From Bellilinea sp. (GTDB lineage: Bacteria > Chloroflexota > Anaerolineae > Anaerolineales > Anaerolineaceae), in assembly GCA_026003615.1 (NCBI GenBank), contig BPHQ01000002.1:124001-188000 (forward strand): a DNA stretch of 64,000 nt. Direction: 5' to 3'. Shown here piece by piece: positions 35,672 to 43,187 of this stretch. Numbering within the stretch: position 1 is the first letter of the stretch; each line of letters starts with the position of its first letter. The position numbers and the translations under genes are program-made. The notes beneath the pieces are model-generated. The model saw only the letters and a program-made list of their open reading frames with translations, did no database searches and had not been told where the DNA came from.

Positions 35672-36738
35672 AAATTAATCACTGTACTGGAAATTATTGT
35701 AAGCAGCCACGGTAAGATTACCAACACCCCAACAGTTCTTCGATTGAACACTCGTAAATACATCAGTGTGGCTTTGATATCTACCATGGGTCCGTAAACG
35801 AGAAAAGCCAACACGGCTCCGCTGGAAAAAGTACCGCTAAATGCCAGTGCAATAAAAGAATCGACTGTGGAGCAAACTGAAAGCAGCACCGCCAGCAATG
35901 AAAGCACAACCGCCGAGAGAATTGGTCCTTGTCCCAGTGACAGCAACCAGCTCTGCGGCACGACGGTTTGCATCAGTGCAGCAAGGAAAGCCCCGATGAC
36001 CAGAAACCGCCCCATTTCAAAAAACTCATCAGCAGCGATGATCGTCACCTTTTTTAACTTCTGAATGACCGAGGAAGTTGAATTACCGAAATCATGATCA
36101 TGTTCACCATGAAAGTGGAAGGATTGGGAAAGTTCCACATTCAACGAGCGAATAACGCGGTTGCCGTCCGACTCAAACATGAACAACAACCCAACTCCAA
36201 TGGCTATCAGCAAAGTAAGCCCAAAACGCAGCCAAAAAATGGGCGTATTACCAAAGGCTGCAAAAGTACTGGCTATCACGATTGGGTTAATGACTGGTGC
36301 TGCCAGCAAAAAAGCAATTCCAACCGGCACTGGTAAACCTTTTCTCATCAATCGGCGCGCCAACGGGATACTTCCACATTCACACACCGGAAAGAACAAC
36401 CCCAACAACCCACCGAAACCAATTGAGAGAAATCGGCTGCGCGGTAGTAACCGGGTGATTTCTTCCGGGCTGAAAAATACTTCAACCAGCCCGGATGCCA
36501 ATGTTCCCAGCAAAAGATATGGGGCTGCCTCAATAAATATACCGAGAAATACCGCTGAAAAATTGCTCACACCCTCGGTCAACTTGAGGAGCCATTCGCC
36601 CTGCCAGTTAAACATTTGTTGTAAACGGGTAAGAGCTGCCATGACAAGTACACCCGCTACAATAATCACCGGTAAATGAAAAGTAGTAATCCGGGCGACC
36701 CGCCCTACGATACCAGCACCAGGAGTTGATGGAACCAT
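35659..36738 (-). CDS. DUF318/ArsP-type permease (YcgR/YraQ-like)
   Basis: A 359-residue permease with eight or so membrane helices. Diagnostic motifs: FPVCECGSIPLARRLMRKGLPVP in the first half, and VCSTVDSFIALAFSG and YGPMVDIKA in the second. A His-rich cytoplasmic loop (FHFHGEHDHDFG) lies between the halves and could bind metal. The open frame begins at a TTG at 36774, but the promoter at 36779-36787 would start RNA at about 36772, so the ATG at 36738 is preferred. Confidence 0.88.
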   Translation of the reverse strand: MVPSTPGAGIVGRVARITTFHLPVIIVAGVLVMAALTRLQQMFNWQGEWLLKLTEGVSNFSAVFLGIFIEAAPYLLLGTLASGLVEVFFSPEEITRLLPRSRFLSIGFGGLLGLFFPVCECGSIPLARRLMRKGLPVPVGIAFLLAAPVINPIVIASTFAAFGNTPIFWLRFGLTLLIAIGVGLLFMFESDGNRVIRSLNVELSQSFHFHGEHDHDFGNSTSSVIQKLKKVTIIAADEFFEMGRFLVIGAFLAALMQTVVPQSWLLSLGQGPILSAVVLSLLAVLLSVCSTVDSFIALAFSGTFSSGAVLAFLVYGPMVDIKATLMYLRVFNRRTVGVLVILPWLLTIISSTVINLWMR

Positions 36739-36778
36739 TTCGCTGATTATTTGCTCTAAAAAACGGTATTTCAAAGAA

Positions 36779-36787
36779 TTTATACCA
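36779..36787 (-). promoter_or_regulatory. Extended -10 promoter for permease operon
   Basis: TGG-TATAAA on the minus strand. The expected transcription start at about 36772 gives a 34-nt leader before the ATG at 36738. Confidence 0.5.
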
Positions 36788-36809
36788 TACTATTCGCATC
36801 AAAGAGTTA

Positions 36810-36836
36810 AGGGGCTTTCCTGACGTGAAAGCCCCT
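36810..36836 (-). terminator. Intrinsic terminator after LysM gene
   Basis: Inverted repeat AGGGGCTTTC / GAAAGCCCCT with a 7-base loop, downstream of the LysM gene on the minus strand. The following tract is mildly T-rich. Confidence 0.65.
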
Positions 36837-36862
36837 ATTTAAGTTCCCAAATATAAAATTTT

Positions 36863-37600
36863 TCAGGAACCGCTGGTCGGTGACGGGGTTATCGTCGGTT
36901 GTTGATCTCCGGTAGTGGGGGTCAAGGTCGGGGGACGTGTAGGTGTGGGTGTAACCAAATTGACCCGCACAACGAGGACCTGCCCGGCAGAAATCAGATT
37001 TTTGTCGGTGATGTTGTTCTGCTGCATGATGTCCTCAACAGTCGAATTGAAAATTGACGCAATGTAATCCAATGTGTCACCGGTTTTGACCACATATTCA
37101 ATTCGAGTACCGCGCGGCAGACCGGTGGGCAAGGGTGTTTCGGTGGGCAATTGCTGGTTGGGGGCCGGGATCAGGATTTTATCTCCTTCCCGAATTGGGC
37201 ACTGGCCGGCAGGAAAATTATTCAACGCCAGCAACACCAGCAAATCAACTTCATATTTGACTGCAATATCAAAACAGGTATCACCGCTTTGGACAGTGTA
37301 TTCAAACGGCCCCGAAGGCGTGAAAGTGAGCGTGGGAGTTGGCGTTTCCGTTTCGGTGGGGGTCATCGTCGCGGTAGCCGTCGGCGGTACGGGGCTTGGG
37401 GTCAATGTTAATGTAGCCGTCGGGGTTGGGGAGGAAAAGAAGGCAATTTGCGGTCGGTTTCCTCCACTGACCCATAAAATGATCAGGATAATGCCCATCA
37501 ACACCAGCAATCCTGCCAACCCCCAGGTGATATAGGGCATCATTTGCTGTCGTTTGCGATAGGAATCGATCACGCTTTGAGGCGAATTTTTTCCACTCAT
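36863..37600 (-). CDS. Membrane-anchored double-LysM protein
   Basis: A 245-residue protein with a cytoplasmic N-terminus, one membrane segment (about 23-46), a Thr/Pro-rich stalk (about 58-95), LysM 1 (about 98-147, YTVQSGDTCFDIAVKY), a short linker, LysM 2 (about 165-212, YVVKTGDTLDYIASIF) and a Thr/Pro tail. LysM binds GlcNAc-containing glycans such as peptidoglycan. No enzymatic domain, so probably a wall anchor. Confidence 0.85.
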   Translation of the reverse strand: MSGKNSPQSVIDSYRKRQQMMPYITWGLAGLLVLMGIILIILWVSGGNRPQIAFFSSPTPTATLTLTPSPVPPTATATMTPTETETPTPTLTFTPSGPFEYTVQSGDTCFDIAVKYEVDLLVLLALNNFPAGQCPIREGDKILIPAPNQQLPTETPLPTGLPRGTRIEYVVKTGDTLDYIASIFNSTVEDIMQQNNITDKNLISAGQVLVVRVNLVTPTPTRPPTLTPTTGDQQPTITPSPTSGS

Positions 37601-37745
37601 GATTTTCCTGCTCCATTTCCGGGATGAATCTTGTGCTCCGGTGAAATTAGGATGGGACTTACAGGCTTACGAGAAGTATTCTACACTAAAAAGTTGAAAT
37701 CGGGATAGCCTTGATTTCTGTCCAGCCCTGATTAAGGGTCGGTCA

Positions 37746-37754
37746 TGATATAAT
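37746..37754 (+). promoter_or_regulatory. Extended -10 promoter for partner-switching operon
   Basis: TGA-TATAAT 41 bases before the STAS gene ATG; no clear -35. CTGGAGG precedes the start codon. Confidence 0.6.
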
Positions 37755-37795
37755 GTACAAAACAACCGCCCAATCTAAAAAACTGGAGGAAATCC

Positions 37796-38131
37796 ATGGA
37801 ACTCAATCACACAGAATTTAAGCGCTGTGATGTGGTTAAAGTGTCCGGTCGGGTAGACAGTGCCACAGCGCCGCGTCTTGCCGAGAAGCTCAGCGAAATC
37901 ATGGACGCAGGTCGCTACCGAATTGTATTAGACCTTCAGGATTTGGATTTCATCTCCAGTGCCGGATTGAGAGTGTTGATCGGGGCGCAAAAAAACTGCA
38001 AGCGCTACAACCGTGGCGAAGTTGTCCTTGCCAATGTCCAGCCAAATATCCTTTCCGCTCTTGACCTGGCTGGATTCACCCCCTTCTTCAAGATTTTTGA
38101 GGATACCGTTTCCGCGGTGGGAAATTTCTAA
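37796..38131 (+). CDS. STAS-domain anti-sigma factor antagonist
   Basis: A 111-residue single STAS domain of the SpoIIAA/RsbV family. DLDFISSAGLRVL places the phospho-acceptor Ser at residue 54 or 55. In its dephosphorylated form such a protein binds the anti-sigma kinase and frees its target. It is followed 19 bp later by a kinase of that family and then a SpoIIE-type phosphatase, giving a complete switch. No sigma factor gene is adjacent. Confidence 0.93.
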   Translation: MELNHTEFKRCDVVKVSGRVDSATAPRLAEKLSEIMDAGRYRIVLDLQDLDFISSAGLRVLIGAQKNCKRYNRGEVVLANVQPNILSALDLAGFTPFFKIFEDTVSAVGNF

Positions 38132-38150
38132 AATCACAGGTTCTGGATTA

Positions 38151-38570
38151 ATGCCCACCTTCGTTTTCCCAGGCAAATACGAAAGCCTGGCTAAAATTGC
38201 AGAACTGGTTCAAATTGCTACCCGAGAATTTGGGCTGGATTCTTGTGCTGCTTATGGGGTCGAAACAGCAGTGGATGAAGCTTGTTCTAACATCATCGAG
38301 CATGCTTATGGCGGTGAAAATAGAGGTGAGATCGAGTTTTCCTATGAGATTACCTCCAATTCCTTAATCATTACCTTACGTGATCAGGGAAAGAAATTCA
38401 AACCGAAAAAGATCGAGAAACCAAAAACAAATGTTCCTCTAAAAAATCGTTCGGATCATGGATTAGGATTGTATTTCATTCATCAATGGATGGATGAAGT
38501 CCATTATGATCATCGCGAAGGCTACAACATCCTGACATTGATCAAACACAAAGGCACGATGAATACATGA
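38151..38570 (+). CDS. Anti-sigma regulatory factor (RsbW-like Ser/Thr kinase)
   Basis: A 139-residue GHKL ATPase/kinase of the RsbW/SpoIIAB type. N box ETAVDEACSNIIEHAYGG, G1 LRDQGKKF and G2 HGLGLYFI are present. The open frame extends upstream into the STAS gene, but the ATG at 38151 gives the normal family length. Expected to phosphorylate the STAS protein and bind an unknown sigma factor or other target. Its stop overlaps the next start (ATGA). Confidence 0.9.
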   Translation: MPTFVFPGKYESLAKIAELVQIATREFGLDSCAAYGVETAVDEACSNIIEHAYGGENRGEIEFSYEITSNSLIITLRDQGKKFKPKKIEKPKTNVPLKNRSDHGLGLYFIHQWMDEVHYDHREGYNILTLIKHKGTMNT

Positions 38571-41500
38571 GCCCCGCTCGCAAGCAGACGATTGAACCGG
38601 ATTGGAAGGAATTTCTCCGCTTCGGGGAAACGCTGCTATCACAGGCCGACGTGACAAGCCAATGTGAGGCAATTTGCCGCTGGGTTGAAAATAAACTGGC
38701 GGTCAGCGCCGATTTATGGCTGGCAAAGCCTTTATATCCCCTCCCTGGAGTAAATTATCCGAAAATCCTGCCGGCAGAGAATCCACTCCCCCTTTTGCAG
38801 GAATGTTTCGAAAAACGAAAACTTGTCTTGCAAAGGCACAAAATTCCATCCTCACCCGAAGATAAACAATTTACTCACCAAATTGCCATACCTTTATTGA
38901 CCCAGGACAATCTCCTGGGAATTTTACATGTTTGGCGGACGAATCATAAACCTTTTCGTCCTCAGGAAATTGAATATCTTGAGAGAATCGCATCTCATGC
39001 AGCCCTTGCCATGCAGGTAATGCGGCAGTCCGTCTTGAAAAATTGGCGGTTAGAACAATTGTCACTGGTTCGTAACATCAGTACGGAGGTAACCCGTTTA
39101 CGAAATCTTGATCAATTTTGCCGGCTTTTGACCAGGACAATTCTGGAAAGATTTGATTACTTTCTGGTTTCAATTTACACATTTGATCCGCTTTCTAAAA
39201 TGCTGGTCCACCGCGCCAGTGCCTCCAAAAACGAGAGCATAGTCAATCAGCCACCTGTTTTACATATCCTGCCGGGCGAGGGAATAATAGGACAGGTTGC
39301 CGCAACCGGTGCAGAGATCATTGCGCAAAAAATTGAAGGTGATCCGAATTACCGTTCATTACCGGGCTGGGAGATTATTCAGGCTGAAGCAGCCATTCCA
39401 ATTCAAATTGGCGGACGGCTTTTAGGAGTGTTGGATTTACAAAGTGATCAAAAAGACGCCTTCCACGACGTTGATTTGGTGGTTTTACGCGCTCTCGCGG
39501 ATTATCTTGCCTTTGCCATGGAAGGAATGCAGTTGATTAACGGTCTGGAAAAGCGAACTCACCAGATTTCAGCACTGCTGGATATCACCCACAAACTGAC
39601 CTCCATTCTCGATTTTGACCGTTTGTTAGAAGAAGTTGTTGAGGCAATCCAACAGCATTTCGGTTATCCCTATGTTCATATTTTTATCCTGCACGCCGGC
39701 AGAAGAAAATTATTTTATGAGGCTGGCAGCGGCGCCCGAAGTCATGCTCTGGAGGAAAAGCAGGTCTCTTATGATTTAGATGACCCTCATGGTATCATCC
39801 CCTGGGTTGCACGCACGGGCAAAACCTTGCTGGCCAACGACGTCAGTCAGGAACCGCTTTACCGCCCCTCAGACCTTCCTCCCTCCGATACCCGCGCCGA
39901 ATTAGCCATCCCTCTGGCGTATGCGGGTGAAATTCTCGGTGTTTTGGATTTACAGTCCGATCAAGTCAACAGTTTTGATTTTCGGGATATACCCCTGTTG
40001 GAGTCTCTCGGCTCCACCATTGCCATTGCCATTCGCAATGCTCGCCTTTACCGTTCCGAAGTGTGGCGGCGCCAGGTCGCCGAGTCATTTCGAGAAATCG
40101 CCGGTTTGGTATCTGCTAACCTTGCTCTGCCCGATTTGTTGGAAAGGATACTCAACGAGGTTGATCGAAATCTACCCTGTGAAGCCAGCGCCATCTGGTT
40201 GATTCAACCCGGTACCGAAAGGAACCAAACACCTACGTTGATGCTGGCCGCGGTGCATGGAGCTCCAGCGGAAAAAGTATGGGAGGTGATTCAAGCCAAC
40301 CCAAACGCCCGCCAATATTTACTGAGTGCCCTGAATGCCACCTCGCCGCTAATTCGTCAACCGACTGATCCAATCGGACCGCTTGGACAAGCACTGGGTT
40401 TTCCAAAGGACTATTCCTCTCTTGCAGCCCCGTTGCGCGCCGGTGATGAACCGCTTGGGCTATTGACTCTCGCCCATCACATGCCAGGCCGCTATGGCAG
40501 CGAAGCCAGTTTAATCACCATGACTTTTGCAAATCACGCTGCGGTTGCCATTCAAAACAACCGTCTGTTTATGGCTTCTCAAGAACAAGCCTGGATTTCG
40601 ACCATTCTGCTGCAAATTGCCGAAGCAACGCAGGGAACCCAGAACGTCGAGGAACTGTTGGATACCATGGCAAGACTCACTCCCATGCTGGCGGGTGTCA
40701 AAAAATGTGCCTTCTTCGTTTGGGATGAAAGCCGTCAGATTTTTATTCTCCAATCCGAGTATGGGCTGAACCTGACCAGCAACACCCGACCACTCACTTT
40801 TGATCTGTCCATACCGCTGGTACAACGGCTGGTTGAAAACCGCGAGATCATTTTTATTCAGGATGTATCCAAAGAATTACACCTTGCCGAAGCCGGCTTA
40901 GAGGAAGAAAGCGGCACATTGGTGATTCTACCGATGATCTCTCGGGGAAGATTGCTGGGAGCCTTTTTGGTAGCCCACATGCTGGAAAACAATTTGCATT
41001 CAACCCGGATTTTCGATCAACAAACGCTCGACCTGTTGCAGGGAATTGCCCGACAGACCGCTCTGGCTATGGAAAATCTCATGTTGATTGAAGCCCGTCA
41101 GGAGGAGGCTTACGTAACGGCGGTCATGCTTCAAGTAGCACAAGCGGTTGTCAGCCAAAACAACCTGGAAGACATTCTGGATACCATTGTTCACCTGATG
41201 CCCATTCTGGTCGGAATTGACGCTTGTGTAATATACCTCTGGGAGGAACATCTTGAAATTTTCCGCACCGCAAAAGTGTTTACCGGCTCCCAGCGGGAAG
41301 AGATGATGATTGAAGGAGAAACCTACCGGATCGGTGAGTTCCCCTTACTGGATGCCGTGTTAGAAAGTGAACAACTGATTGCCTGTAAAACGACGAAGAA
41401 AGACGCTTCCATCCAAAACTGGAAAACCCTCGATTGTCTGTTGCCCGCTGAAGAAATCGAACAGCAGTACGACCCACAAGATCAATGGATTCTTGGTGTA

Positions 41501-42433
41501 CCGCTCTCGGTCAAAGGGGAATTTTATGGCGTGCTGGTTGCCAGCGAGTCGAATGTACCGCTTTCTTTCCATGATCGCCGATTAGAAATTCTTTCAGGCA
41601 TTGCTCAACAGGTTTCATTGGCGATTCAGAATGATCGCTTAAACCGTGAAATGATCCAACGTGAGCGCCTCGAACGGGAAATCCAACTCGCCCGGCAGAT
41701 TCAAAAAACCTTCTTACCCAATCGTCTTCCCAAAATTCCCGGCTGGGAAGTAGACATTCACTGGCAGACGGCTCGCGAAGTTGGCGGAGATTTTTATGAT
41801 GTTTTCCGAATTAAGGGAGATCGTTTTGGTGTGGTAATTGCAGACGTTTCTGATAAAGGTATGCCAGCCGCCCTGTATATGACTGTGACCAAAACGCTCA
41901 TTCGCGCCTTTTCGCAGAATGCCGAATCACCCGCGCGTGTGCTGGAACGTGTGAATCGCGCATTGACCTTTGAACCCCAAAACACCATGTTTGTTACGGC
42001 GGTCTTTGTTATCCTCAATGCGAAAGATGGCACCCTGCGATATGCCAACGCCGGCCACAATTTGCCCTTTATATATCGCCGCCAAAACAATTCCGTCGAA
42101 GAATTTCCCAAAGGTGGTATGGCGCTGGGGGTTTACTCATCCAACAAATTGAGTGACCATATTCTTACTATTGATGCCGATGACTGGCTGATTTTCTACA
42201 CTGATGGCGTTACTGAAAGTTTCTCACCCAGCGGAGAAACTTTTGGAGAACAGCGTTTACGAGCGACCATTGAACACGCTTCCAAAAAGAGCCCGGCTGA
42301 CTTTCTCGATTATGTCAGGGAACAATTGAGTGACTTTCGTGAAGGAAACCCACCTTCAGATGATTTGACTTTGGTTGTGCTTCACCGTCTCCCCCCAGAA
42401 GAAATTAGAGAGGAAACGAACGGTCAACCCTAG
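38567..42433 (+). CDS. Multi-GAF SpoIIE-type (PP2C) phosphatase
   Basis: A 1288-residue soluble sensor phosphatase. I read six consecutive GAF-like domains (roughly 15-155, 165-325, 335-495, 505-680, 685-860, 865-1040) and a SpoIIE/RsbU PP2C domain from about 1060. The helical linker ends in LARQIQKTFLPNRLP. PP2C metal residues are intact: GGDFYDV (Asp at about 1072), ADVSDKG, FYTDGVTES and SDDLTL. It should dephosphorylate the STAS protein upstream in response to ligands of the GAF domains. No membrane segments, so signals are probably cytoplasmic. Confidence 0.93.
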   Translation: MSPARKQTIEPDWKEFLRFGETLLSQADVTSQCEAICRWVENKLAVSADLWLAKPLYPLPGVNYPKILPAENPLPLLQECFEKRKLVLQRHKIPSSPEDKQFTHQIAIPLLTQDNLLGILHVWRTNHKPFRPQEIEYLERIASHAALAMQVMRQSVLKNWRLEQLSLVRNISTEVTRLRNLDQFCRLLTRTILERFDYFLVSIYTFDPLSKMLVHRASASKNESIVNQPPVLHILPGEGIIGQVAATGAEIIAQKIEGDPNYRSLPGWEIIQAEAAIPIQIGGRLLGVLDLQSDQKDAFHDVDLVVLRALADYLAFAMEGMQLINGLEKRTHQISALLDITHKLTSILDFDRLLEEVVEAIQQHFGYPYVHIFILHAGRRKLFYEAGSGARSHALEEKQVSYDLDDPHGIIPWVARTGKTLLANDVSQEPLYRPSDLPPSDTRAELAIPLAYAGEILGVLDLQSDQVNSFDFRDIPLLESLGSTIAIAIRNARLYRSEVWRRQVAESFREIAGLVSANLALPDLLERILNEVDRNLPCEASAIWLIQPGTERNQTPTLMLAAVHGAPAEKVWEVIQANPNARQYLLSALNATSPLIRQPTDPIGPLGQALGFPKDYSSLAAPLRAGDEPLGLLTLAHHMPGRYGSEASLITMTFANHAAVAIQNNRLFMASQEQAWISTILLQIAEATQGTQNVEELLDTMARLTPMLAGVKKCAFFVWDESRQIFILQSEYGLNLTSNTRPLTFDLSIPLVQRLVENREIIFIQDVSKELHLAEAGLEEESGTLVILPMISRGRLLGAFLVAHMLENNLHSTRIFDQQTLDLLQGIARQTALAMENLMLIEARQEEAYVTAVMLQVAQAVVSQNNLEDILDTIVHLMPILVGIDACVIYLWEEHLEIFRTAKVFTGSQREEMMIEGETYRIGEFPLLDAVLESEQLIACKTTKKDASIQNWKTLDCLLPAEEIEQQYDPQDQWILGVPLSVKGEFYGVLVASESNVPLSFHDRRLEILSGIAQQVSLAIQNDRLNREMIQRERLEREIQLARQIQKTFLPNRLPKIPGWEVDIHWQTAREVGGDFYDVFRIKGDRFGVVIADVSDKGMPAALYMTVTKTLIRAFSQNAESPARVLERVNRALTFEPQNTMFVTAVFVILNAKDGTLRYANAGHNLPFIYRRQNNSVEEFPKGGMALGVYSSNKLSDHILTIDADDWLIFYTDGVTESFSPSGETFGEQRLRATIEHASKKSPADFLDYVREQLSDFREGNPPSDDLTLVVLHRLPPEEIREETNGQP

Positions 42434-42500
42434 CTGGCATCAATAATGCACCCATCACCCAAAAATGAGGATGATGACAGCATGCGGCCAGAAAGAATGC

Positions 42501-42875
42501 TCATTCACCAAAAAACAACGCCCACCACACATCTACATTGCGCACCGGTAAAGGCGTTGGTTCGGGCTGGATGTTCCCCAGACTTTGCGGAGTACCTTCC
42601 CCGATGGGAACAATTAGCTTTTCCCCTTCCCGAATTAATCCGTGATTTCGAGCGTATTCGTTTACGGCAGCCTCGGAGGTGGAGTAAATGATCTGCGTAC
42701 TGAGCGCTGACTCGGTTGCTTTCAAACCGGCAACCTGGGTTTCAATCTTGGTCAGCTGGCTATTCAAACGACTTAAATCCCCCAATCGGTTATTTAAGTC
42801 CATCAACAAGAAAAATAAAACGACAAATGCCAGCAACACAAGAAATTGTTTCCAATGGGTAAATATTCTCTTCAT
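42501..42875 (-). CDS. FtsB/DivIC-like septum formation initiator
   Basis: A 124-residue bitopic protein: short cytoplasmic N-terminus, one membrane segment (about 10-27), a coiled coil (about 28-65) and a C-terminal region with YARNHGLIREGEKLIVP typical of the DivIC/FtsB family, which links the divisome complex. A Pro-rich tail follows. Downstream of tRNA-Leu on the same strand but separated by a terminator. Confidence 0.85.
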   Translation of the reverse strand: MKRIFTHWKQFLVLLAFVVLFFLLMDLNNRLGDLSRLNSQLTKIETQVAGLKATESALSTQIIYSTSEAAVNEYARNHGLIREGEKLIVPIGEGTPQSLGNIQPEPTPLPVRNVDVWWALFFGE

Positions 42876-42925
42876 GCTCTTATCTTACAATAAACCTACC
42901 CAACGGACAAGTGAATTTTACCGGG

Positions 42926-42954
42926 GAAAAATGAACCCCGCTTTTCGCGGGGTT
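42926..42954 (-). terminator. Intrinsic terminator of tRNA-Leu
   Basis: On the minus strand AACCCCGC-GAAAA-GCGGGGTT followed by CATTTTT, a few bases after the tRNA 3' end. Confidence 0.85.
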
Positions 42955-42958
42955 ATAG

Positions 42959-43043
<85 letters not shown>

Positions 43044-43157
43044 GTTCATCGTATGGTATTTTATCTTGATTTGCCAATTTGTCAACCTTTATGCCGTGCA
43101 TACGACAAATCATTTGTTTTCAAAGCCGAACCTCGAATTGTCTCGTAATACCGACCA

Positions 43158-43166
43158 TGCTATAAT
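43158..43166 (+). promoter_or_regulatory. Extended -10 promoter for HK-like gene
   Basis: TGC-TATAAT, 21 bases before the ATG at 43188. The predicted leader is about 15 nt and has no Shine-Dalgarno. Confidence 0.55.
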
Positions 43167-43187
43167 CTCTTCTGAATAATCCAGCCC

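Noticed and set aside
36738-36774. TTG start for the DUF318 permease
   Set aside because: The extended -10 box at 36779-36787 implies transcription starts at about 36772, downstream of the TTG.
42446-42691. 81-aa plus-strand frame opposite the ftsB-like gene
   Set aside because: It is antisense to a recognisable FtsB/DivIC protein, has no family resemblance and no ribosome-binding site; treated as a shadow frame.
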